Assembly (NCBI RefSeq): GCF_900142735.1
Contig: NZ_FRBY01000004.1
Location: forward strand, 1-64,000
Direction of reading: 5' to 3'
Length of the DNA: 64,000 bases
Source of the DNA: Flavobacterium saccharophilum
GTDB taxonomy: Bacteria > Bacteroidota > Bacteroidia > Flavobacteriales > Flavobacteriaceae
The notes beneath the pieces are model-generated. The model was given only the letters and a program-made list of their open reading frames with translations, searched no databases and was not told where the DNA came from. A program made the translations under genes and the position numbers. Positions within the stretch are counted from its first letter, which is position 1. The number at the start of each line of letters is the position of its first letter. Shown here piece after piece: positions 8,172-16,853 of this stretch.

Positions 8172-9434
8172 TTAGTTTTTAATTCTAAAATCAGGTTTTT
8201 TTCTCATAGATGTGCTGGCAAACAGCTGATCATTTTTAAGTTTTATAAAGTCTATTCCGAACTGCTTGTCCTGATACCAATTACTTATAATGGAATTGAA
8301 GTCTTTATTTTGAGTTATTCCAATAACCTTGGTATCATTAATGAGCAGATCTTTTAAAATTATCTGATCTAAATATTCATCGGAAATTGAAATTGCATCA
8401 GCAAATACAATGAGGTGACTGAATCCTGATATTACTGAATTGGTTAATGTTAAAAAGGTATTTTCCCTAATTAATATTGCTTCGTGTTTCAATCCTTGAA
8501 TTTCAGCTCCAATATCCTGAGTATGCATCATCGTGAAATTCGTAGCATTTACTCTCGTCATTTCTTTTTTACTGTCTAAAACCTCTCCTTTTCTTGTATC
8601 GACAGTTTCCATTTCAAAACATCGGGATCCATAGCTGTCAGATAAGAACGGACTCCTAATTGCAATACTGTTAGAGATATTACACTGAACCCCCTGTGTA
8701 AAATCAAAGTCATCATCGGCTGATCGCAGAGACACTAAATGACTGGTATTTATATATCCTCCGTAGAACTGAAAGGAATCTTCATCAGATGAAGTAACCT
8801 GTATATACTCTAATTTTGTTTTTGCTCCAACTCCTGCTAATGATAATCCGTTTATAGGTTTATTATGACTGGTTTTTTTTCCTGAAAATTCAATTCGAAC
8901 ATATTTTAAAATACCAGAGTCACTGTCCTTATTATTTCCGCCATAAAGTGCTTTTTGTGGGTCAAGCTCAAAATCCAAAGTACCAATTCCTCCAGATTTG
9001 TTTATTGGGGCATCTCCTAAAATAATAATACCTCCCCAGTCCCCAGGATTTCTGTCCCCTGCGTGTTTGTTGGAGGTAAAAACGATCGGGTCAGTTTCAG
9101 TACCTTCCGCAATGATTTTCGCCCCTTTTGTAATTACTAATGTGGTCAGAGTATCTGCATCACATCTTACCAATGTACCTGGCTGAATAGTCAAAGTAAC
9201 ATTTGGAGCAACATAAACGGTACCTACTAAAACATAAACATTTTCCTTTTTTAATGTCATGTTTGAAGTTATTGTTCCCGTTATTATTATAGAGGCTTCG
9301 TTATAGCTGGTGGTTTTAGGATTGAAATTTGTCCACATGTTCAACCAATTGGTATCACCATTAATGCCTTTAGTATTCTGTGCTTTAATTAATAGCGTGA
9401 AAGTAAAAAATACAAGTAACAATTTCTTTTTCAT
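8172..9434 (-). CDS. Secreted beta-helix surface protein
   Basis: A signal peptide (about 1-18, ending LLIKAQ) is followed by repeated short beta turns with many Asn, Asp and Gly (TVYVAPNVTLTIQPGTLVR, GDWGGIIILGDAPIN, GILKYVRIEFSGK), the pattern of right-handed parallel beta-helix proteins common in Flavobacteriia. No catalytic motif is evident, and no clear type IX sorting domain is seen at the C-terminus. Likely secreted or surface-bound, with adhesin or glycan-binding roles possible. The roadblock-like gene lies 77 bp upstream on the same strand. Confidence 0.65.
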   Translation of the reverse strand: MKKKLLLVFFTFTLLIKAQNTKGINGDTNWLNMWTNFNPKTTSYNEASIIITGTITSNMTLKKENVYVLVGTVYVAPNVTLTIQPGTLVRCDADTLTTLVITKGAKIIAEGTETDPIVFTSNKHAGDRNPGDWGGIIILGDAPINKSGGIGTLDFELDPQKALYGGNNKDSDSGILKYVRIEFSGKKTSHNKPINGLSLAGVGAKTKLEYIQVTSSDEDSFQFYGGYINTSHLVSLRSADDDFDFTQGVQCNISNSIAIRSPFLSDSYGSRCFEMETVDTRKGEVLDSKKEMTRVNATNFTMMHTQDIGAEIQGLKHEAILIRENTFLTLTNSVISGFSHLIVFADAISISDEYLDQIILKDLLINDTKVIGITQNKDFNSIISNWYQDKQFGIDFIKLKNDQLFASTSMRKKPDFRIKN

Positions 9435-9510
9435 AACTTCTTTTTTTTAAAATTTATTTTAAAAAAAAGGCCAGCCATTAAAAGCCAGCCATTTTACGAT
9501 TTCAATTCCA

Positions 9511-9888
9511 TTATAATTTAGAAGCAATTTCTTTTTTATACTTGTTAAGAATTGATTTTGTCATTCCCAAGTTAGCTTTAGTAGAGTCAACAGCAAGATA
9601 AATCATATACATGTTATTGTCAGAAATATCAATAATATGAATTTGAGATGTTAACGTAATCATGATATCTGACACAATCTGATTTTTTAGTCCTAAGGCA
9701 CTGATAGCATTCATCTTTGCTTTTACAACTTCAAGGTTGAAAGCTGATGCTAATTCAGGATCAAAATCTGAAACATCAGAAAGTGAAAAGTATGACATTC
9801 CACTTTGGATTTCTGCAACTGAAACGGCAATGAATCCTGGTACATTTTTTTGAAGATCTTCTCCGAATTGATTTAAAAAGTCTGACAT
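9511..9888 (-). CDS. Roadblock/LC7-like protein
   Basis: About 125 aa starting MSDFLNQFG. The mixed alpha/beta pattern (PGFIAVSVAEIQSGMSYFS, a long helix AFNLEVVKAKMNAISAL, then TSQIHIIDISDNNMYMIYLAV and a C-terminal helix) fits the roadblock/LC7 (MglB-like) fold. Such proteins regulate small GTPases or act as dimeric scaffolds, but no GTPase is encoded nearby. An upstream ATG at 9939 in the same frame adds a lysine-rich 17-aa tail. The promoter box at 9956-9963 would leave that ATG only about a 10-nt leader, so the 9888 start is preferred. Confidence 0.65.
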   Translation of the reverse strand: MSDFLNQFGEDLQKNVPGFIAVSVAEIQSGMSYFSLSDVSDFDPELASAFNLEVVKAKMNAISALGLKNQIVSDIMITLTSQIHIIDISDNNMYMIYLAVDSTKANLGMTKSILNKYKKEIASKL

Positions 9889-9955
9889 AGTTTTAGTATT
9901 TAATTGTTTTTTTTTATTTTTTTTCATTTTGTTTTCCACTGCAGTTTCGACTTTA

Positions 9956-9963
9956 CAAATATA
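9956..9963 (-). promoter_or_regulatory. -7 box for the roadblock-like gene
   Basis: The minus strand reads TATATTTG, a full TAnnTTTG match, 68 bp upstream of the preferred start codon. No good -33 TTG is evident. Confidence 0.5.
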
Positions 9964-10737
9964 TTTTGAAAAACATTTTGAATTCTTTTATGTTTGAATT
10001 GATTTCTTACTTTTTTCTTATTTTTTTTTGAATAATGCCTTTTTTTTATGACTAATTTTTGAAAAATGTTGAGAATGAGGTATTTGCGATTTATTATTTT
10101 ATAACCATTAAGTGGTTGTTTTTGCGTTTTTTTGAATCAAACTCTTTTTTCGTTTAAATTATTGATAATAAATCACTTATGTTTTATTTTTTTTACCATG
10201 CAATGGTGTTATAATTTTGTCTGTTTATCAATTTAGATTTAAGTAAGTTCTTTAGATTATGGAAGTAGTGTTTTGTTGTGATGTTTTTTCACCCTTTAAT
10301 GGTTTTGTTTTGTTTGAAAAAGAACTTTTTATTCTCACAAAATTTATGATGAAAATAAAAAGGTCATTTTCATAATGATTTTATATAAAAAAACGATTTA
10401 AACTTAGGTTTGACTTTGATAAATTAGATGCGCTTGCCGAGTGAAATTTTGATATGATGAGTATGTTGATCAAAAAAAATGAATGTTCTTGTCCTTAAAA
10501 AAGATTTTAATTACAAATAAACTTCTTGTATAATAATTTTATCGCGGTGACTTTGTAGTTTGTATAAATAATAAAAAGTGCTCTAAATGAAAAAACTTCG
10601 AACCTTTATATTTAAAAGGTTTAAGTGTTTTTTAGTTCTTTAGTGTCATCATTGTTTTTGATCATTGTAATATAAATTCTGCACATTTGTAGATATGTTA
10701 CTACAAGCTTTTGAATTTAATTTTTACTTTATACGAT
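9964..10737. other. AT-rich intergenic region
   Basis: No ORF. A weak hairpin (about 10590-10636, AACCTTT...AAAGGTTT flanked by A and T runs) resembles a terminator, but no transcript upstream of it is obvious. Nothing else is recognised. Confidence 0.4.
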
Positions 10738-10816
10738 TATATTTGTAATAGAGAGATTTATTACGGTTTATGGTAGAAACCCAACTTGTCGACGTGACGA
10801 GTTGGGTTTTTTTATT
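10738..10816 (+). ncRNA. Candidate small RNA transcription unit
   Basis: TATATTTG at 10738-10745 is a full -7 box, with TTG at 10711-10713 (24-bp spacing, slightly long). A predicted start near 10752 leads within about 40 nt into a strong hairpin (ACCCAACT...AGTTGGGT, about 10780-10807) followed by seven T. The predicted product is about 65 nt with no room for an ORF. Both signals are visible; that they form a functional sRNA is inference. Confidence 0.45.
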
Positions 10817-10851
10817 TTCTCCTTACAATAAAGATATTAGTTGGCAATTGA

Positions 10852-10893
10852 GCATAAAAAAAGTCCTAATGAAAATTAGGACTTTTTTTATGC
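10852..10893. terminator. Terminator of the dioxygenase gene
   Basis: A perfect 19-bp inverted repeat (10852-10870 with 10875-10893), loop GAAA, with A/T tracts in the stem giving a U run on both strands. It lies 25 bp after the stop codon of the minus-strand dioxygenase gene. Confidence 0.85.
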
Positions 10894-10917
10894 AGAGATC
10901 AGGATTACACCGAGAAT

Positions 10918-11856
10918 TTAATTAATTTTAACCAAATGTGCCTCGATAGCTGCTCTGTCTGACTCGTATTGTTCTGGAAGTTTTAAGTTTTTACCTAATT
11001 CTTCTAAACTTTCATCAACAGTAAATCCAGGGTTTTCTGTCGCAATTTCAAACAAAACTCCTCCTGGTTCTCTAAAATATAGAGAGTGGAAATAATTTCT
11101 ATCGATCTGTGGTGTAATAGACAATCCATATTCCTCAATTTTTTCACGGAAGTGCATTAAAATTTCATCATTTTGCACACGGAAAGCTACGTGATGAACA
11201 GATCCGTTTGCTACGTGACCGCGTTTTTCTTCATCCAATTCTACTAAGTCAACAATTGCTGCGTTCTCTACTGCATCAGTTGCATAACGGTAACGGTTTA
11301 CATCTTGTTCAATTAATTTGTAACCAAATATTTCAGTTAAGATGGCAGCAGTAGCTTTGATGCTGTTTAAGGTCAAAGTGATGTTATGAAAACCTCTTGT
11401 TGCAACATCGGCTTTTACTTCGTCGGTTTCCCAAGGTTTTCTGTTATCATCTGTTTTAGATTCGATTAATTCTAATTTTAATCCATCAGGATCTAAGAAA
11501 GTAAGATATCTTTCGCCGAATTTTTCAGAAGGTTTGTTGTAAATCACATTGTATTTCTCAAAACGTTTCTGCCAGAAATCCAAGCTTCCTTTTGGAACTG
11601 AATACCCAATTTCGGTTGCCATTCCAGAACCTTTTCTTCCTTGTTGAATTCCTTCTCCCCAAGGGAAAAAAGTTAAGATCGTTCCGGCGCTTCCAACTTC
11701 GTCACCAAAGTAAAAGTGATAGGTTCCCGGATCATCAAAATTCACTGTTTTTTTTATAAAACGTAATCCTAATATGTTAGAGTAAAAGTTGAAATTGCGT
11801 TTAGCGTCACCTGCAATTGCAGTAATATGGTGTAAGCCTAAAATTTTATTTTCCAT
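10918..11856 (-). CDS. Ring-cleaving dioxygenase, VOC/glyoxalase family (MhqO-like)
   Basis: A 312-aa protein with two glyoxalase-fold modules. The N-terminal one begins GLHHITAIAGDAKRNFNFYS, with a metal-binding His in the HH pair, and the second begins GFHNITLTL. Other likely metal ligands are in VHHVAFRV and LFEIATE. This is the layout of MhqO/CatE-like enzymes that open hydroquinone or catechol rings. It is cytoplasmic and likely detoxifies quinones. A -7 box (TAAATTTG) and an upstream motif shared with the esterase operon suggest common control with the genes at 12152-13430. Confidence 0.85.
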   Translation of the reverse strand: MENKILGLHHITAIAGDAKRNFNFYSNILGLRFIKKTVNFDDPGTYHFYFGDEVGSAGTILTFFPWGEGIQQGRKGSGMATEIGYSVPKGSLDFWQKRFEKYNVIYNKPSEKFGERYLTFLDPDGLKLELIESKTDDNRKPWETDEVKADVATRGFHNITLTLNSIKATAAILTEIFGYKLIEQDVNRYRYATDAVENAAIVDLVELDEEKRGHVANGSVHHVAFRVQNDEILMHFREKIEEYGLSITPQIDRNYFHSLYFREPGGVLFEIATENPGFTVDESLEELGKNLKLPEQYESDRAAIEAHLVKIN

Positions 11857-11895
11857 GGTATTTTTATTTATTTAGTTGTTATTGATTTTCTTATA

Positions 11896-11941
11896 CAAAT
11901 TTACTTCTGTTATGCCTCTGCATCGATTAACCTAGATTAAG
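11896..11941 (-). promoter_or_regulatory. Promoter and shared upstream motif of the dioxygenase gene
   Basis: The minus strand has TAAATTTG (11896-11903). Eighteen bases further upstream is CTTAATCTAGGTTAATCGAT (11922-11941). The same arrangement with a related motif occurs at 13593-13638. The position over the -33 region suggests an activator site. No other feature was found in the rest of the 295-bp gap (11857-12151). Confidence 0.6.
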
Positions 11942-12151
11942 AAATAAAAAGCAGGTCAGTTTTGATTTGTCAATTAATAACCAAATAATATTCCAACTGA
12001 ATTAAGTTATTGTAAATAAGGTGTTTGTGTATTTTTTTAGCTTTTTAATCCCACGATATATCGTAATTTTAAGAATTGCATTTCCTATATTTAGAAAACC
12101 TATAGTAATTTAAAAGACCCATCTCTGGTACTACCGTTTCTTTTTCCAATT

Positions 12152-12502
12152 TTATAATTTTATAAATATTGATTTTCGAAGTTTCGGTTCAATATTTTTC
12201 GTTTTGTGTCCTTTTCCTGTGGTATCTTCTACTAATAGAATGGACCCTGTTTCAAATGTCCTTTTTTCTCCAAGTGAAGTTTCGATTTCTACGCCACCTT
12301 CTAATAAAACTATATATTGGCGGTCTGGAGCATTATGAAAATCATAATCATAAGATGGACTGACTTCTCTGAAAACAATTGACTTTGCCGGTTCATCATC
12401 AGATAAAAAACCGATATCGCCATTGTTTTTCAACGGAACTTCGAAATCTTCAAAATGACTTTCGCCATTTGCATCGCTGTAAACCCGGGTTATCCGAATC
12501 AT
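12152..12502 (-). CDS. Small cupin-domain protein
   Basis: A 116-aa single-domain cupin: FREVSPSYDYDFHNAPDRQYIVLLEGGVEIET is the first cupin motif, but with few of the usual His ligands, and GSILLVEDTTGKGHKTKN is the second. It could bind a metal or a small acid, or act as a dioxygenase-like accessory. The start codon overlaps the stop of the upstream esterase gene (TAATG), so the two are translationally coupled. Third gene of the GNAT-esterase-cupin operon. Confidence 0.8.
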   Translation of the reverse strand: MIRITRVYSDANGESHFEDFEVPLKNNGDIGFLSDDEPAKSIVFREVSPSYDYDFHNAPDRQYIVLLEGGVEIETSLGEKRTFETGSILLVEDTTGKGHKTKNIEPKLRKSIFIKL

Positions 12503-13122
12503 TATTTTTTATTAAAAATCAATGCATTTGCACAATCTACTTCGTCCTGACTTATAGTATGTCCCATATTCGGGTAGATTTTCTTGGTAACATCAGCGCC
12601 CATTTTTTGAAGAAGCGCTTCGGTTTCATTTACTCTTTCAACCGGAACATGAAAATCAGGATCACTTGTTCCGATGAAAATAGGAGTGTTTTCAAAATTT
12701 CCTGAGTAATGATCTTCATAAACTTTATCGCCGATAAGTCCGCCTGTAAAAGCGATAACTCCACCATATTTTGCAGCATTTCTGGCTGTAAATTCTAAGA
12801 CAAGACAAGCTCCCTGTGAAAATCCAAGGAAATAGATATTCTCTTTTTCAATTCCGTTTTGCTGAACCGCTACAACAACCTGATGAATTGCTTCTAAGGA
12901 TTTTGAAAAAGAAGGTTCATTTTCGTCAAGAGGCACTAAAAACGAATACGGATACCAGGTTCTGTTTTCTGCCTGCGGTGCAACCAATGCAAAATCATCA
13001 ACCTTAAGATGTTTTGCAATAGAAAGAATATCATGCGCACCTGCACCACGTCCGTGAATCATAATCAAAGCCTTTTTAGCTTCATTTAAAGGCACACCGC
13101 CTGTTAGGGTTTCTATATTCAT
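12502..13122 (-). CDS. Phospholipase/carboxylesterase (MhqD-like)
   Basis: A 206-aa alpha/beta hydrolase of the carboxylesterase type. It has MIHGRGAGAHD (oxyanion region), nucleophile elbow GFSQGA, Asp in GTSDPD and His in NMGHT. It is close in layout to MhqD, which accompanies the ring-cleaving dioxygenase MhqO in quinone-defence operons, and such a dioxygenase is encoded 650 bp away. Cytoplasmic. It lies 17 bp after the GNAT gene and overlaps the cupin gene. Confidence 0.82.
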   Translation of the reverse strand: MNIETLTGGVPLNEAKKALIMIHGRGAGAHDILSIAKHLKVDDFALVAPQAENRTWYPYSFLVPLDENEPSFSKSLEAIHQVVVAVQQNGIEKENIYFLGFSQGACLVLEFTARNAAKYGGVIAFTGGLIGDKVYEDHYSGNFENTPIFIGTSDPDFHVPVERVNETEALLQKMGADVTKKIYPNMGHTISQDEVDCANALIFNKK

Positions 13123-13139
13123 AATAGTATATTTTAAGA

Positions 13140-13430
13140 TTATTTTTTCCAGATATCCTGATACTCATCCGGATGTCTTTTGAATTGTGCATGAACGTAC
13201 GGACAAAGTGGTAAAACCATCATATTATTAGCACGTACATACGTTGTCATTTCTTCCAGAAGTTTCTTAGCATATCCTTTTCCTTCGCCTTCCGGTTCAA
13301 CTCCAGTATGGTAAACAGTTAATAAATCATCTTTGATGCTGACCGTCATTTCGCCTATTTTTTTATCATCCACATAAAGATTAAAAGCGCCATGTTTTTT
13401 CTCGTCTAATTCCAGTTTTATAGTTTCCAT
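13140..13430 (-). CDS. Small GNAT-type N-acetyltransferase
   Basis: A 96-aa minimal acetyltransferase of the short, YidJ-like GNAT group. The acetyl-CoA loop is VEPEGEGKGYAKKLLEEM (the R/Q-x-x-G-x-G/A motif appears as E-G-E-G-K-G-Y-A), and the C-terminal LCPYVHAQFKRHPDEY is typical of the group. The acceptor is unknown. First gene of the operon with the esterase and cupin. A -7 box lies about 165 bp upstream. Confidence 0.8.
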   Translation of the reverse strand: METIKLELDEKKHGAFNLYVDDKKIGEMTVSIKDDLLTVYHTGVEPEGEGKGYAKKLLEEMTTYVRANNMMVLPLCPYVHAQFKRHPDEYQDIWKK

Positions 13431-13592
13431 ATATGTTAAATTATATTTTTGTTTTTAGCAGATAAAAGAGAATCAATATTCTTTTCTTAAAGATACTATG
13501 ATTATCAGAAATCTGCAATTTAAATCGGTGTCAGCTTAGTTTTGCGATGATGTAGAGATAGAATTATCTCCACAGTTGTTAAATTTCTTTTA

Positions 13593-13638
13593 CAAACTTA
13601 CTAAAGGTGCAAAAGCCCATTGGTTAATGTAGATTAAG
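13593..13638 (-). promoter_or_regulatory. Promoter and shared upstream motif of the GNAT-esterase-cupin operon
   Basis: The minus strand has TAAGTTTG (13593-13600). Eighteen bases further upstream is CTTAATCTACATTAACCAAT (13619-13638). Motif and spacing copy the dioxygenase promoter (15 of 20 motif bases identical). The rest of the gap 13431-14016 shows nothing further. Confidence 0.6.
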
Positions 13639-14016
13639 AAAAAAAACAATCTGTTATTATTTTTTTATGAGTGTCGTTTTATGTTGTGCATCTTTTAAAT
13701 TATAAAGGATGCCAATACAGTTGCCAAATAACATGCCTCAAATTAAAAGCTCAATTAAGTCAGCGGTTTATAGAGAAATGGCGGGGTTTTTATTAACGAT
13801 ATTTCGTGAATTTATTAACGGATTATTATTTAGGAAACAATCCTTGCTATTGAAGCTATGAGTTTAATTTTTTAGTGGTATTGTTTGTAGTATGTTTTTT
13901 GTAAAATATTTTTAACACTTCATTTTTTGAAAGTATTAATTTCTATATTAGAAGAACAATTATTATAGCCATAGAGCAAGTCTTGCTTATTTAATTTTTT
14001 TAATCTTGTTTACTAT

Positions 14017-15225
14017 ATGAAGCGCAGGAATTTTATTCGCCAATCAGGTTTATTTACGGCTGGACTTTTATTGCATCAGCAAATGCTGCAGGCATACTCT
14101 TTTACAGAAACAGCAAAAATCATTTCAATTGGAATAATCGGCTGTGGAGACAGGGGCAAAGGTCTGGGGAGTGTAATTAATAATATGCCTGAAGAGTTTC
14201 AATTGAAATCGGTTTGCGATGTATTGCCATTTCGTTTGGAACAGGCTAAGATATTGGATAAATATAATAATATCCGTTACGAAAAAGATTACCGCAAATT
14301 GCTGGATGATAAAACAATTGATGCCGTAATTATTGCGACGCCTCTTTATAATCATTACGAAATTGCAGTCGCTGCTATCAAAGCAGGAAAGCATGTATAT
14401 TTAGAAAAAACAATGACGTACAATGCAAAACAAGCCCTTGAGCTTGTTTCGCTGAAAAAGGAAAATCCTAATCTGGTTTTACAGGTCGGCCATCAATATC
14501 GCTACACACCACTTTATTTTAAAGTAAAACAAATGATTGATAGCGGTTATCTGGGCAAGGTGACACAGATTGATTGTCGATGGGATCGTAACGCAAACTG
14601 GAGAAGAACTGTACCTGCGGGTTATACAGATCAACAAATTAACTGGCGAATGTATAAGGAATATTCAGGTGGTTTGCCGGCTGAATTACTATCGCATCAG
14701 GTTGATTTTATTAACTGGGCTTTTAACACCCACCCCGATGAAATATTGGGAACTGGCGGAGTTGATTTTTACAAAGATGGAAGAGAAACTTTTGATAACG
14801 TACAAACCATTCTTCGTTACAATAAAGAAGGAATGATCGGGAATTTTGGTGCTACTTGCGCTAATGAAAAAGACGGCTATCTTTTTAAGCTGAAAGGAAC
14901 CAAAGGAACAATTGAATTGCTGATGGATGAAGGACTATTTTATCCTGAAAAGCAAACGAGGAAAGAACTAGAAACAGTTGATGGCGTTACCGGCGCTTCA
15001 AAAATTGAATGGAACAAGGATGGTGGTACTTCTATTCTAAAAGAAAAATCAAAAGATGGAAGCTGGTATGCCCTACAGGAATTTTATAAAAGTATCACAA
15101 CAAATGCTACGCCTGTTTCTAATGTTATTACTGGTGCTAAAACAGCTTGCTGTGTGCATCTTATGAATAAAGCAATTTATAAGAATGGCCTTGAAAAATG
15201 GCAGCCTGAATTTAACCTTGTTTAA
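14017..15225 (+). CDS. Gfo/Idh/MocA oxidoreductase, Tat-exported
   Basis: A twin-arginine signal (KRRNFIRQSGLFTAGLLL) is followed by a Rossmann fold (IGIIGCGDRGKGLG) and the substrate domain of the Gfo/Idh/MocA family. The usual EKP motif appears as EKTM (in VYLEKTMTYN); the Lys that contacts nicotinamide and substrate is kept and the Pro is lost. Family members oxidise or reduce sugars with tightly bound NAD(P). With its neighbour at 15335 and the DUF1080 gene at 16854 it fits exported 3-keto-glycoside chemistry. 402 aa, slightly longer than cytoplasmic members because of the signal. Confidence 0.83.
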   Translation: MKRRNFIRQSGLFTAGLLLHQQMLQAYSFTETAKIISIGIIGCGDRGKGLGSVINNMPEEFQLKSVCDVLPFRLEQAKILDKYNNIRYEKDYRKLLDDKTIDAVIIATPLYNHYEIAVAAIKAGKHVYLEKTMTYNAKQALELVSLKKENPNLVLQVGHQYRYTPLYFKVKQMIDSGYLGKVTQIDCRWDRNANWRRTVPAGYTDQQINWRMYKEYSGGLPAELLSHQVDFINWAFNTHPDEILGTGGVDFYKDGRETFDNVQTILRYNKEGMIGNFGATCANEKDGYLFKLKGTKGTIELLMDEGLFYPEKQTRKELETVDGVTGASKIEWNKDGGTSILKEKSKDGSWYALQEFYKSITTNATPVSNVITGAKTACCVHLMNKAIYKNGLEKWQPEFNLV

Positions 15226-15334
15226 GAAGCTACAAAAAAGTGCGTATTTTTTTATTAAGTTTGTAGTACTACCATGCTTTTGAATTGATATTGAGTTTGT
15301 TTAATTTTTATATTAAAAAAAAAATCATTTTTAT

Positions 15335-16762
15335 ATGTCTGATAATAATTACTCAAGAAGAAAGTTTTTAACGCAAGCTATATTGGCATCAGCAGCAGTT
15401 GCAACACCTGGTTTTTTGTTTGCCAATGAGCTAAAATTTTCTGGTTTTGGAAGTGCTGAAAAAGTAAATCTTGCCTGTGTTGGAATTGGAAACAGAGGTG
15501 GAGAGATTATTCGTGAACTCTACAAAACAGGATTAGCCAATATTGTAGCACTTTGCGATGTAGATATGGAAGCGCCTCATACTTTAGAAATATTGAAAGA
15601 GTTTCCAAATGTACCCCGGTTTAAGGATTTTAGACAAATGTTTGATAAAATGGGTAATCAGATAGAAGCAGTTTCTATTGGAACACCTGATTTTTCTCAT
15701 TTTCCTATTACTATGATGGCGATTGGGCTTGGTAAACATGTATATGTAGAAAAACCAATGGCCCGCACCTTCAATGAGGTAGAGCTTATGATTAAAGCGG
15801 CCAGAAAACACCCAAAAGTGGTTACCCAAATGGGAAATCAGGGACATTCTGAGGCTAATTACTTTCAATTTAAAGCATGGGTTGACGCTGGAATAATAAA
15901 AGACGTAACCGCCATAACGGCACACATGAATTCGCCCAGACGCTGGCACAGCTGGAACCCAAAGATTACTTCATTTCCACCAGCTGAACCTATACCAAGT
16001 ACACTTGATTGGGATATGTGGCAAATGCAAACCCAAGGGCATCAATATAACAAAGACTTTGTAAATGGTCAGTGGCGTTGTTGGTATGACTTTGGAATGG
16101 GGGCGTTAGGCGATTGGGGAGCACATATTCTGGATACGGCTCATCAGTTTCTGGACCTTGGTCTTCCTTATGAAGTTGACCCGATTAAATTAGAAGGACA
16201 TAACGACTTTTTTTATCCTATGTCTACGACCCTTTCATTCAAATTTCCTAAACGCGATAACATGCCGCCGGTCGAAATTAAATGGTATGACGGAGTAGAT
16301 AATCTTCCGCCAATACCGGCAGGATATGGAGTACAAGGACTCGATCCTAATATTCCGCCACCCAGCAATGGAGCAATTGCCCCTGCAAAATTAAATCCGG
16401 GTAAAATTATTTACAGTAAGGATTTGACTTTTAAAGGTGGTTCACACGGGAGTACATTGTCGATTATTCCTGAAGAAAAAGCAAAAGAGATGGCTTCGCG
16501 TTTACCTGTTGTTCCGGAAAGTACATCCAATCACTTCGCTAATTTTCTAAAAGCTTGTAAAGGGCAGGAAAAAACACGTTCTCCTTTTGAGATTGCAGGG
16601 CCTTTAAGTCAGGTTTTTTGCCTTGGAGTATTAGCACAATGGACGGGTGAAAAAATTGTTTTTGACAGAAGTAAAAAAATAATTACCAGTAGTAAAAATG
16701 CAAATGAATTACTAGTAGGGCCGCCACCACGCAAAGGATGGGAGCAATATTATAAAGTATAG
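15335..16762 (+). CDS. Gfo/Idh/MocA oxidoreductase, Tat-exported
   Basis: 475 aa. It has a Tat signal (SRRKFLTQAILASAAVATPG), a Rossmann motif (ACVGIGNRGGEI) and VEKPMARTFNEVE with the canonical EKP. The long C-terminal domain with Trp-rich segments (WRCWYDFGMGALGDWGAH) is typical of exported Bacteroidota members linked to 3-keto-glycoside metabolism; the GALGDWGAH segment resembles the active-site region. Lies 109 bp after the previous oxidoreductase, probably cotranscribed, and ends at a strong terminator. Confidence 0.85.
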   Translation: MSDNNYSRRKFLTQAILASAAVATPGFLFANELKFSGFGSAEKVNLACVGIGNRGGEIIRELYKTGLANIVALCDVDMEAPHTLEILKEFPNVPRFKDFRQMFDKMGNQIEAVSIGTPDFSHFPITMMAIGLGKHVYVEKPMARTFNEVELMIKAARKHPKVVTQMGNQGHSEANYFQFKAWVDAGIIKDVTAITAHMNSPRRWHSWNPKITSFPPAEPIPSTLDWDMWQMQTQGHQYNKDFVNGQWRCWYDFGMGALGDWGAHILDTAHQFLDLGLPYEVDPIKLEGHNDFFYPMSTTLSFKFPKRDNMPPVEIKWYDGVDNLPPIPAGYGVQGLDPNIPPPSNGAIAPAKLNPGKIIYSKDLTFKGGSHGSTLSIIPEEKAKEMASRLPVVPESTSNHFANFLKACKGQEKTRSPFEIAGPLSQVFCLGVLAQWTGEKIVFDRSKKIITSSKNANELLVGPPPRKGWEQYYKV

Positions 16763-16783
16763 TTTTTTATATAATTTAATAAA

Positions 16784-16830
16784 AACGAAAGCCAACCTGT
16801 TTGTTTAGGGTTGGCTTTCGTTTTTTTTTT
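16784..16830. terminator. Bidirectional terminator
   Basis: A 14-bp stem (16784-16797 with 16809-16822) with an 11-nt loop, followed by a run of T on the plus strand. It separates the convergent oxidoreductase and DUF1080 genes. Confidence 0.85.
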
Positions 16831-16853
16831 ATTATTTAGTATCAGTCGAAGTA

